DNA from: JAWXTS01 sp044433305
GTDB taxonomy: Bacteria > Bacteroidota > Bacteroidia > Bacteroidales > Rikenellaceae
DNA length: 12,926 nucleotides
Assembly (NCBI GenBank): GCA_044433305.1
Contig: JAWXTS010000050.1
Coordinates: 1 to 12,926, forward strand
Direction of reading: 5' to 3'
Shown: positions 1 to 5,705 of the stretch, piece after piece
How the letters are laid out: the number at the start of each line of letters is the position of its first letter
Numbering within the stretch: position 1 is the stretch's first letter
Translations under genes and position numbers: made by a program
The notes under the pieces: generated by a model
What the model was told of the DNA's origin: nothing
Database searches by the model: none
What the model saw: only the letters and a program-made list of their open reading frames with translations

Positions 1-578
1 CAGGACTAACCAACCTAAGATACATTGCTTGTAACGACAACTCGCTTACATCTCTAGATTTATCAGGACTAACTAGTCTAGAATCCCTTTATTGTAGCTA
101 CAACTCGATTACTTCTCTAGATCTATCAGGGCTAACCAACCTAGAATATATTGATTGTTACAACAACTCTCTTACTTCTCTAGATGTTTCAGACCTAAGC
201 AGTCTAGAAGGTCTTTTCTGTTATAGCAACTCTCTTACTTCTCTAGATGTTTCAGGCCTAAGCAGCCTACAATATCTTTCTTGTTACGGCAACTCTCTGA
301 CTTCTCTTGAGGTATCGGGGCTAACTATCCTAGAATGGATTAATTGTTCAGACAACTCTCTGACTTCTCTTGAGGTATCGGGGCTAACTATCCTAGAATG
401 GATTAATTGTTCAGACAACTCTCTGACTTCTCTTAAACTTTCAGACCTACCATCGCTAAATTACCTTAATTGCAACAACAATCAACTTACAAATGCAACA
501 CTAGTGCTGACTAATCTGCCTTCATTAACAACCGTCTACACAAGCGGCAACGCAGAAGAAATCATATTAGCATTATAA
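1..578 (+). CDS. Leucine-rich-repeat protein, 3' part (5' end outside window)
   Basis: An open frame enters from the left edge (codons start at base 3) and ends at TAA 576-578, giving 191 visible residues. Nearly all of it is a leucine-rich repeat with a 21-residue period. The pattern is N-S-L-T-S-L-D-x-S-x-L-x-x-L-x-x-L/I-x-C-x-x, so each unit carries one cysteine at a fixed position, forming a ladder. The last unit is degenerate and the protein stops shortly after it, at ...AEEIILAL. I see no C-terminal sorting domain, LPxTG-like signal or membrane segment. Such repeats in Bacteroidota are usually found in secreted or surface proteins, often lipoproteins, that bind proteins or host ligands; this is family knowledge, and the N-terminal signal that would settle location is outside the window. 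The specific function is unknown. The gene converges on dnaK with a shared hairpin between them. Confidence 0.85.
   Translation, partial: GLTNLRYIACNDNSLTSLDLSGLTSLESLYCSYNSITSLDLSGLTNLEYIDCYNNSLTSLDVSDLSSLEGLFCYSNSLTSLDVSGLSSLQYLSCYGNSLTSLEVSGLTILEWINCSDNSLTSLEVSGLTILEWINCSDNSLTSLKLSDLPSLNYLNCNNNQLTNATLVLTNLPSLTTVYTSGNAEEIILAL
39..479 (+). repeat. Seven tandem 63-bp LRR units
   Basis: Units begin at 39, 102, 165, 228, 291, 354 and 417, exactly 63 bp (21 codons) apart, each starting at the AAC codon of the N-S-L/I-T-S-L motif. A partial unit precedes them (3-38) and a diverged unit follows from 480. Most units share the stretch encoding SLTSLD. The array stays in frame throughout, so it is a coding repeat. 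Confidence 0.93.
291..434 (+). repeat. Perfect 63-bp tandem duplication inside the LRR array
   Basis: Bases 291-353 and 354-416 are identical by eye over all 63 positions. The identity runs 18 bases further, into 417-434, before the third copy diverges. The other units differ from one another at many positions. This marks a recent duplication (or gene conversion) adding one LRR unit. An assembly duplication of one repeat is a less likely alternative. Confidence 0.93.
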
Positions 579-600
579 GCTATAATACACCAAAACACAA

Positions 601-639
601 AAGGGAATGACCATAGCATTACTTGTTGGTCATTCCCTT
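601..639. terminator. Bidirectional rho-independent terminator between LRR gene and dnaK
   Basis: AAGGGAATGACC (601-612) and GGTCATTCCCTT (628-639) form a perfect 12-bp stem with a 15-nt loop. On the plus strand the stem is followed by a T-rich CATTTATTTAT; on the minus strand by TTGTGTTTTGG. It lies 22 nt after the LRR stop codon and 45 nt after the dnaK stop codon, so it can serve both convergent genes. The U tracts are interrupted, so efficiency is uncertain. Confidence 0.75.
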
Positions 640-684
640 CATTTATTTATCAAGGATGGTTAATTATATATCCTTTAACAAAGA

Positions 685-2598
685 CTATTTCACTTCCTCA
701 AAGTCTACGTCAGTAACATTAGCATCTGCACCAGCACCGCCAGCAGCACCACCTTGCGCGCCAGCTGCACCTGCACCAGCAGCACCCTCAGTCTGCTGTT
801 GAGCAGCATATATATCCTGAGAGGCAGCCTGCCAAGCCGTATTAAGCTCCTCTATGCAAGCGTCGATTTGGTCAACAGCTTGGTTCTTGTGAGCCTCTTT
901 AAGTTTGTCTAGAGCAGACTCGATAGCAGCTTTCTTATCAGCTGGCACCTTGTCGCCATACTCTTTAAGCTGTTTCTCAGTAGAGAATATCATGCTATCA
1001 GCCGAGTTGATTTTATCGATACGCTCACGCTCTTTCTTATCGCTTTCTTCGTTAGCCTTAGCCTCATCGCGCATACGTTGAATCTCTTGGTCTGTAAGTC
1101 CAGACGAAGCCTCGATACGGATATTTTGCTCTTTGCCAGTACCTTTGTCACGTGCAGACACGTTCAGAATACCGTTGGCGTCAATATCGAAAGTAACCTC
1201 GATTTGAGGAACACCACGTGGAGCAGAAGGAATACCGTCTAGGTGGAAGCGACCGATAGTTTTGTTGTCGCGTGCCATCTGACGCTCACCCTGCAATACG
1301 TGAATCTCAACCGATGGCTGGTTGTCAGCAGCAGTAGAGAAAGTCTCACTCTTACGAGTAGGTATAGTCGTGTTGGCATCAATTAGGCGAGTGAATACAC
1401 CACCCAAAGTCTCAATACCTAGAGATAGCGGAGTCACATCAAGAAGAAGCACATCCTTAACCTCACCTGTAAGAACACCACCTTGAATAGCAGCACCCAC
1501 AGCCACAACCTCGTCAGGGTTAACACCCTTAGAAGGAGCTTTACCAAAGAACTCCTCAACTACTTTTTGGATAGCTGGAATACGAGTCGAACCACCCACA
1601 AGGATAACCTCGTCGATTTGACCTACTGAAAGACCTGCATCAGCAACCGCTTTTCTACAAGGCTCAATAGTAGCACGAATTAGTCTATCTGCAAGTTGCT
1701 CAAATTTAGCGCGTGTCAAAGACAACACAAGGTGCTGAGGAATACCGTCTACTGGCATAATATAAGGCAAGTTGATTTCGGTAGACACAGAGCTAGAAAG
1801 TTCGATTTTAGCTTTCTCAGCAGCCTCTTTAAGGCGTTGAAGAGCCATAGGGTCTCTTCTAAGGTCGATGTTGTGTTGGCCTTGGAACTCCTCTGCAAGC
1901 CAGTCGATAATCACGTGGTCAAAGTCATCACCACCAAGGTGAGTATCACCGTTTGTGCTCTTAACCTCAAATACGCCATCACCAAGCTCAAGGATAGAAA
2001 TATCGAAAGTACCACCACCAAGGTCATACACTGCGATTTTCATATCACTGCTTTTCTTATCTAGACCATAAGCCAAAGCCGCTGCGGTAGGCTCGTTGAT
2101 AATACGTCTAACTTTAAGACCTGCAATCTCACCTGCCTCTTTAGTGGCTTGACGTTGCGAGTCAGAGAAGTAAGCAGGCACGGTAACAACCGCCTCTGTA
2201 ACCTCAGTACCAAGGTAGTCTTCGGCTGTTTTCTTCATTTTCTGAAGTACGATAGCTGAAATCTCTTGTGGAGAATATTGACGGCCATCGATCATCACAC
2301 GTGGAGTGTTGTTATCACCTTTAACCACCTCGTAAGGCACGCGAGAAGTCTCAGTCTGTACCTTATCAAAGTTCTCACCCATAAATCTCTTGATAGAAGA
2401 GATAGTTTTTTTAGGGTTGGTGATAGATTGACGTTTTGCAGGGTCACCTACTTTACGTTCGTTGTTCTCTACAAAAGCTACAATAGAAGGTGTAGTTCTA
2501 CGACCTTCGCTGTTAGGAATTACAACAGGCTCGTTACCTTCCATTACGGCAACACAAGAGTTTGTTGTACCTAAGTCGATTCCAATAATTTTTCCCAT
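685..2598 (-). CDS. dnaK: Molecular chaperone DnaK (Hsp70)
   Basis: This is a complete Hsp70 of 637 residues, the usual bacterial length. It is a cytoplasmic ATP-driven chaperone that works with DnaJ and GrpE on unfolded proteins. The nucleotide-binding domain fills about residues 1-382, with phosphate-1 motif IDLGTTNS (7-14), phosphate-2 motif YDLGGGTFDIS (from about 191) and adenosine motif VGGSTRIP. The conserved interdomain linker VLLLD sits at about 383-387. The beta-sandwich substrate domain and helical lid follow. The C-terminus is a Gly/Ala-rich stretch ending in DFEEVK. The start is placed at the ATG giving MGKIIGIDLG; an in-frame ATG 17 codons upstream (2649) would add an atypical Lys-rich leader and is rejected. 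There is no Shine-Dalgarno sequence; the leader is AT-rich. It appears monocistronic, with no grpE or dnaJ beside it. Confidence 0.98.
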   Translation of the reverse strand: MGKIIGIDLGTTNSCVAVMEGNEPVVIPNSEGRRTTPSIVAFVENNERKVGDPAKRQSITNPKKTISSIKRFMGENFDKVQTETSRVPYEVVKGDNNTPRVMIDGRQYSPQEISAIVLQKMKKTAEDYLGTEVTEAVVTVPAYFSDSQRQATKEAGEIAGLKVRRIINEPTAAALAYGLDKKSSDMKIAVYDLGGGTFDISILELGDGVFEVKSTNGDTHLGGDDFDHVIIDWLAEEFQGQHNIDLRRDPMALQRLKEAAEKAKIELSSSVSTEINLPYIMPVDGIPQHLVLSLTRAKFEQLADRLIRATIEPCRKAVADAGLSVGQIDEVILVGGSTRIPAIQKVVEEFFGKAPSKGVNPDEVVAVGAAIQGGVLTGEVKDVLLLDVTPLSLGIETLGGVFTRLIDANTTIPTRKSETFSTAADNQPSVEIHVLQGERQMARDNKTIGRFHLDGIPSAPRGVPQIEVTFDIDANGILNVSARDKGTGKEQNIRIEASSGLTDQEIQRMRDEAKANEESDKKERERIDKINSADSMIFSTEKQLKEYGDKVPADKKAAIESALDKLKEAHKNQAVDQIDACIEELNTAWQAASQDIYAAQQQTEGAAGAGAAGAQGGAAGGAGADANVTDVDFEEVK

Positions 2599-2662
2599 GA
2601 TATTTATATGTTTAATTAGTTTTTTAATTTTCACAAACAAAAAACACAACCTTTATGCCAAT

Positions 2663-2674
2663 AGGAAATTTCCT
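2663..2674. promoter_or_regulatory. 12-bp palindrome at the dnaK transcription start region
   Basis: AGGAAATTTCCT is a perfect 12-bp palindrome, 11 nt downstream of the predicted dnaK -7 box and close to the expected start of transcription. That is a position where a repressor could act. Function is inferred from symmetry and position only; a 12-bp palindrome in AT-rich DNA can arise by chance. Confidence 0.4.
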
Positions 2675-2685
2675 GATTTTAACGA

Positions 2686-2693
2686 CAAAATTA
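2686..2693 (-). promoter_or_regulatory. Probable dnaK promoter -7 box
   Basis: On the minus strand these bases read TAATTTTG, an exact match to the Bacteroides TAnnTTTG -7 element. TTTG copies upstream lie at spacings of 13 nt (2707-2710) and 23 nt (2717-2720), rather than the preferred 19-21, so the -33 element is unclear. Transcription would start near 2679, giving a leader of about 80 nt. No HrcA/CIRCE-type inverted repeat is seen. Confidence 0.6.
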
Positions 2694-2785
2694 CCGAGTA
2701 ATATGACAAAAAAGGACAAAGATGTCTGATTGACTGACATAAATACTGCCATTTCGTCCGAAGTATAAAAAAAGTTGGAATAAAT

Positions 2786-2815
2786 TTTGAATTACGTTAA
2801 TAAATTGTTAACTTG
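2786..2815 (+). promoter_or_regulatory. Possible promoter of the small DNA-binding protein gene
   Basis: TTTG (2786-2789) is followed after 19 nt by TAACTTG (2809-2815), which resembles the TAnnTTTG box but lacks one T. Spacing fits the Bacteroides pattern. The transcript would start near 2822 and have a leader of about 120 nt before the ATG at 2944. The imperfect -7 box makes this tentative. The rest of 2599-2943 holds the dnaK promoter and palindrome, a GGGGGAGG tract (2836-2843) and a weak CCCAG/CTGGG hairpin (2857-2861 with 2877-2881). Confidence 0.35.
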
Positions 2816-2943
2816 TAAGCAACAAATAAAAACAAGGGGGAGGACATTCTCTTTGACCCAGATTTTGTTTATCACACTGGGCTATTAAAATGAATTTACA
2901 GCATTACCTAAAACTAAAATATATTAACTTAAAATCTACAATT

Positions 2944-3195
2944 ATGGTTATTACATTTAACGAACTACGCCGCATCAAGGATAAGATGCCTAGCGGCAGC
3001 ATGCAACGCATAGCAGACGAACTAAACCTAAACATTAACGATGTACGCAACTATTTTGGAGGTATGAACCATAACGTTGAACCAGCAGTTGGCATCCACG
3101 TTGAAAAAGGACCTGGCGGTGGCATTATCACTCTTAACGACACAACCATCCTAGACAAAGCTATGCAGATTATCAGCGAAAACGTCCCATCCTAA
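2944..3195 (+). CDS. Small helix-turn-helix DNA-binding protein
   Basis: This 83-residue protein reads MVITFNELRRIKDKMP..., with a helix-turn-helix-like segment at about residues 19-40 (SMQRIADELNLNINDVRNYF). It resembles a LacI/XRE-type recognition unit. A Gly-rich stretch (EKGPGGG, 54-60) and a C-terminal helix follow. I recall similar short proteins annotated only as DNA-binding protein in Bacteroidales; their regulon is not known to me. The start at 2944 is chosen because those relatives begin at M-(V)-ITFNELRRIKD. An in-frame ATG at 2890 would add 18 residues (MNLQHYLKLK...) that look like translated leader. The gene diverges from dnaK, so control of dnaK or of itself is possible but unproven. 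No Shine-Dalgarno sequence precedes 2944. A strong terminator follows, so it is probably transcribed alone. Confidence 0.8.
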   Translation: MVITFNELRRIKDKMPSGSMQRIADELNLNINDVRNYFGGMNHNVEPAVGIHVEKGPGGGIITLNDTTILDKAMQIISENVPS

Positions 3196-3215
3196 CCGAC
3201 TACATCACAAGAATT

Positions 3216-3256
3216 AAAAGCTCGCCCGACAGACAATGTCAAGCGAGCTTTTTTTT
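3216..3256 (+). terminator. Strong rho-independent terminator after the small HTH gene
   Basis: AAAAGCTCGC (3216-3225) pairs with GCGAGCTTTT (3243-3252), and an inner GACA/TGTC pair (3228-3231 with 3237-3240) extends the hairpin. Eight T residues (3249-3256) follow the GC-rich part. It starts 20 nt after the stop codon at 3195. Confidence 0.9.
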
Positions 3257-3312
3257 ATGTGCAAAATCAACCATATCATACCATGTCTCCAAGCGAGACA
3301 CCTCTCAAAACA

Positions 3313-3342
3313 ATGGTGGCCCACATTTCTGTGAGCCACCAT
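3313..3342 (-). terminator. Hairpin terminator for the EF-G paralogue gene
   Basis: ATGGTGGC (3313-3320) pairs with GCCACCAT (3335-3342), with an inner CAC/GTG pair (3322-3324 with 3331-3333) separated by a C/A mismatch. Read on the minus strand the stem is followed by TGTTTTG. It lies 29 nt beyond the stop codon of the minus-strand EF-G-like gene. The short U-rich run makes it a moderate terminator. Confidence 0.65.
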
Positions 3343-3371
3343 ACCCAAATTAACACAACAAAACAAATTAT

Positions 3372-5528
3372 TTATTCATCCTTATCAGTATCAGCATAAG
3401 CCTTAAGCAGCTTATCCTGAACATCAGAAGGAGCTTGTTCATAGCTAGCAAACTTCATAGTGTAAGTTGCTCGGCCATTAGTAAGCGAACTAAGCGTTGT
3501 TGAATAGCGATACAGCTCTGCTAGCGGTACACGAGCATTCAGAATATCAAATCCCTTATCACTACTCATACCCTCGATAATGGCGCGTCTGTTCTGCAAG
3601 TCGCTCATCACATCACCCATCTTATCCGATGGCACAAGAATCTCAACTGCATATATAGGCTCCATAATCTTAGGGCCAGCATTCTTAAACGCCTCCTTAA
3701 ATGCGTTTCGACCTGCCAGCTTAAACGAAATCTCATTTGAATCTACGGGGTGCATCTTACCGTCATAAACCACAACGCGTATATCGCGGGCATAAGAACC
3801 TGTAAGCGGACCTTCCTCCATCTTCTCCATTATACCCTTCAATATAGCAGGCATAAATCTCATATCTATGGCACCACCAACAATGGCACTGCAGAATACC
3901 AGCTTACCACCCCACTCTAGAGGATGCTCCTCTTTGTTCTTGATGTTAAGAATAAGCTCGCGACCATCAATCTTGTAGCGAGAATTTTCTACTCCCTCAA
4001 CATAAGGCTCTACAATCATGTGAACCTCACCAAATTGACCCGAGCCACCAGATTGTTTCTTGTGGCGATAGTCAGCCTGAGCGACCTTAGTAATTGTCTC
4101 ACGATAAGGAATCTTAGGTGCCGAGTACTCAACCTCAACCTTATTTGTATTAGATAGACTCCATTTCAATATATTAAGCTGATGCTCACCATTACCCTGA
4201 ACGATAGTTTGCTTAAGCTCCTTAGAGTAATCAACTCTTATGGTTGGATCCTCATAAGATGCCTTCAACAACAAACCACCTAGTTTCTCCTCGTCCGCAC
4301 TATTTACAGCCTTAACAGCGGCACGGTAGCGTGGCTCAGGGAATACGATTGGAGCAATCTCCACCTTGTCGTTACCAGAATATAGTGTCGAGTTGGTTTT
4401 TGTAGCTTTCAATTTCACTGTGCAGCCAATATCTCCAGCCTTCATCTCAGTAATCTTCACGCGAGCCTTGCCAGCCACAGCGAACAGCTGAGAAATCTTT
4501 TCTCTATTACCTGACACAGAGTTAGTAAGCTCCATACCTTCTTTCACCGTACCTGACACAACCCTGAAGTAGCTAACCTCACCCAAGTGTTGCTCCAGAC
4601 TACTCTTAAACACAAACAATGCTGTCTCTGCGCTAGAGTCTGCCGCCACTAGTTTATCATCTACTGTCTCAAACAAAGGAGCCTGTTCAGGATTTGGAGC
4701 CACATTAATAATAAATTCCATCAAACGTTTAACGCCTATATCTTTCTTTGCCGAGCAGCAGAACACAGGCATCAAGTCACGTTTTGCAAGACCTGTTCTT
4801 ATACCTGCTCTCATCTCATCTTGAGTCAGTGTTCCTTTATCAAAATATAGATTCATAAGGCTCTCGTCATTCTCTGCGGCAGCCTCAATAAGAGTATTCT
4901 GCAATTCTTTTGCTTTATCTATTTCGCTATCTGGAATCTCTAGTTCTTCGCGCTCACCAGTATCACCTTTGAACTTATACATCTTCATCATCAACACGTC
5001 TATAAACGTATCGAAGTCGGCACTACCTGCATTCACAGGATACTGCACAATTACAGGTTTCACCTGAGAGGCCGCGCACATAGACTCGAATGTAGCATCA
5101 AACGAGCCTTTCTCATTGTCTAGTTGGTTCACCACAGCGATAATCGGCTTGCCTTGTTTTCTAGCATATCGAGCCTGAATCTCTGTTCCCACCTCAAATC
5201 CGTTCTGAGCATTGAACACAAGCACACCCACGTCGGCCACTTTAAATGCAGAGAACAAACCTCCACAGAAGTCATCAGCACCTGGGGTGTCAATAATATT
5301 AAGTTTGCAACCTTTAAATTCTGAATAAAGTATAGTTGAGTATATCGAGCGTTTATATATATGTTCAATTTCGGTATTGTCCGATAGAGTATTATCGTTT
5401 TCTACGCTACCTCTTCTGTCGATTACTTTTCCTTCATAAGCCATGGCCTCAGCGAGTGTTGTTTTACCTGAGCCGGCAGCTCCAATCAGAACGATGTTCT
5501 TAATTTCATTTGTTGGATAAACATTCAT
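3372..5528 (-). CDS. fusA2: EF-G paralogue with degenerate GTPase centre (EF-G2 type)
   Basis: This 718-residue protein has the full EF-G layout: G domain (about 1-280), domain II, domain III, domain IV and domain V. The P-loop is GAAGSGKTT (16-24) rather than AHIDAGKTT. Switch I RGITI is replaced by KRSIYSTI (59-66). Switch II reads DTPGADDF (80-87), so the catalytic His of DTPGHVDF is Ala84. The guanine motif is NQLD (134-137) instead of NKxD; the SAK motif (259-261) is kept. Domain IV keeps KQSGGSGQFG (491-500) and the tip HPVDS with His593, the counterpart of the histidine that enters the decoding centre in E. coli EF-G. Bacteroides thetaiotaomicron has a second EF-G reported to support translocation without GTP hydrolysis and to be induced by the Cur regulator on carbon limitation; I infer this is its orthologue. 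The ordinary fusA must lie elsewhere. The start ATG follows an AT-rich leader with no Shine-Dalgarno sequence. Confidence 0.88.
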   Translation of the reverse strand: MNVYPTNEIKNIVLIGAAGSGKTTLAEAMAYEGKVIDRRGSVENDNTLSDNTEIEHIYKRSIYSTILYSEFKGCKLNIIDTPGADDFCGGLFSAFKVADVGVLVFNAQNGFEVGTEIQARYARKQGKPIIAVVNQLDNEKGSFDATFESMCAASQVKPVIVQYPVNAGSADFDTFIDVLMMKMYKFKGDTGEREELEIPDSEIDKAKELQNTLIEAAAENDESLMNLYFDKGTLTQDEMRAGIRTGLAKRDLMPVFCCSAKKDIGVKRLMEFIINVAPNPEQAPLFETVDDKLVAADSSAETALFVFKSSLEQHLGEVSYFRVVSGTVKEGMELTNSVSGNREKISQLFAVAGKARVKITEMKAGDIGCTVKLKATKTNSTLYSGNDKVEIAPIVFPEPRYRAAVKAVNSADEEKLGGLLLKASYEDPTIRVDYSKELKQTIVQGNGEHQLNILKWSLSNTNKVEVEYSAPKIPYRETITKVAQADYRHKKQSGGSGQFGEVHMIVEPYVEGVENSRYKIDGRELILNIKNKEEHPLEWGGKLVFCSAIVGGAIDMRFMPAILKGIMEKMEEGPLTGSYARDIRVVVYDGKMHPVDSNEISFKLAGRNAFKEAFKNAGPKIMEPIYAVEILVPSDKMGDVMSDLQNRRAIIEGMSSDKGFDILNARVPLAELYRYSTTLSSLTNGRATYTMKFASYEQAPSDVQDKLLKAYADTDKDE

Positions 5529-5537
5529 AACTATTCA

Positions 5538-5662
5538 TTTTAGGTTCTTAAAATAGGTTTTCTTTACGGTTTTTGTTTCTTAGTTTTAGGTTTTTACAAT
5601 TTATAAAAAAATTATTAAAAAACCCACACATTGGACTAATTTTCAGTAAAAAAACCTATTTT
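5538..5662. promoter_or_regulatory. Repeated TAGGTT elements between EF-G2 and S41 genes
   Basis: TAGGTT occurs at 5541-5546, 5554-5559 and 5587-5592 on the plus strand, and as its complement AACCTA at 5654-5659. Two of these belong to a perfect 12-bp inverted repeat, AAAATAGGTTTT (5550-5561) and AAAACCTATTTT (5651-5662), 89 nt apart. The right arm overlaps the -7 box of the S41 gene; the left arm lies 22 nt before the EF-G2 start codon. This looks like a set of operator sites serving both divergent genes. The factor is unknown, and the AT-rich background weakens the case. Confidence 0.4.
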
Positions 5663-5664
5663 TG
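5657..5664 (+). promoter_or_regulatory. Probable S41 peptidase gene promoter -7 box
   Basis: TATTTTTG is an exact match to the TAnnTTTG element. A TTG lies upstream at 5631-5633, but with a 23-nt spacing, longer than the preferred 19-21. Transcription would start near 5671, giving a leader of about 35 nt before the ATG at 5706. Confidence 0.6.
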
Positions 5665-5705
5665 CCTATCGTGATAATATTAACCGATTTAAAACTTCTC
5701 TGGCC

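Noticed and set aside
39..479. Regular 63-bp repeats as a possible CRISPR array or noncoding satellite
   Set aside because: The repeats keep one reading frame, encode a clear LRR consensus with fixed Leu, Asn and Cys positions, and have no unique spacers between constant repeats.
1696..2064. Open frames opposite dnaK (1696-2064, 2266-2574, 2462-2701)
   Set aside because: They lie antisense to strongly conserved dnaK codons, have no recognisable domains, and no promoter or ribosome site of their own.
2599..2649. Upstream in-frame ATG extending DnaK by 17 residues
   Set aside because: DnaK proteins begin at M-G-K-I-I-G-I-D-L-G; the extension is AT-rich leader sequence.
2694..2760. CIRCE/HrcA site or ATGTC-N9-GACAT (2722-2740) as a dnaK heat-shock operator
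   Set aside because: No TTAGCACTC-type repeat is present, and the 5-bp arms at 2722-2726 and 2736-2740 are too short to claim against chance.
2890..2943. N-terminal extension of the small HTH protein from ATG 2890
   Set aside because: The extra 18 residues look like leader sequence, and relatives as I recall them start at the MxITFNELRR position. It stays possible, as noted under the leader-ORF finding.
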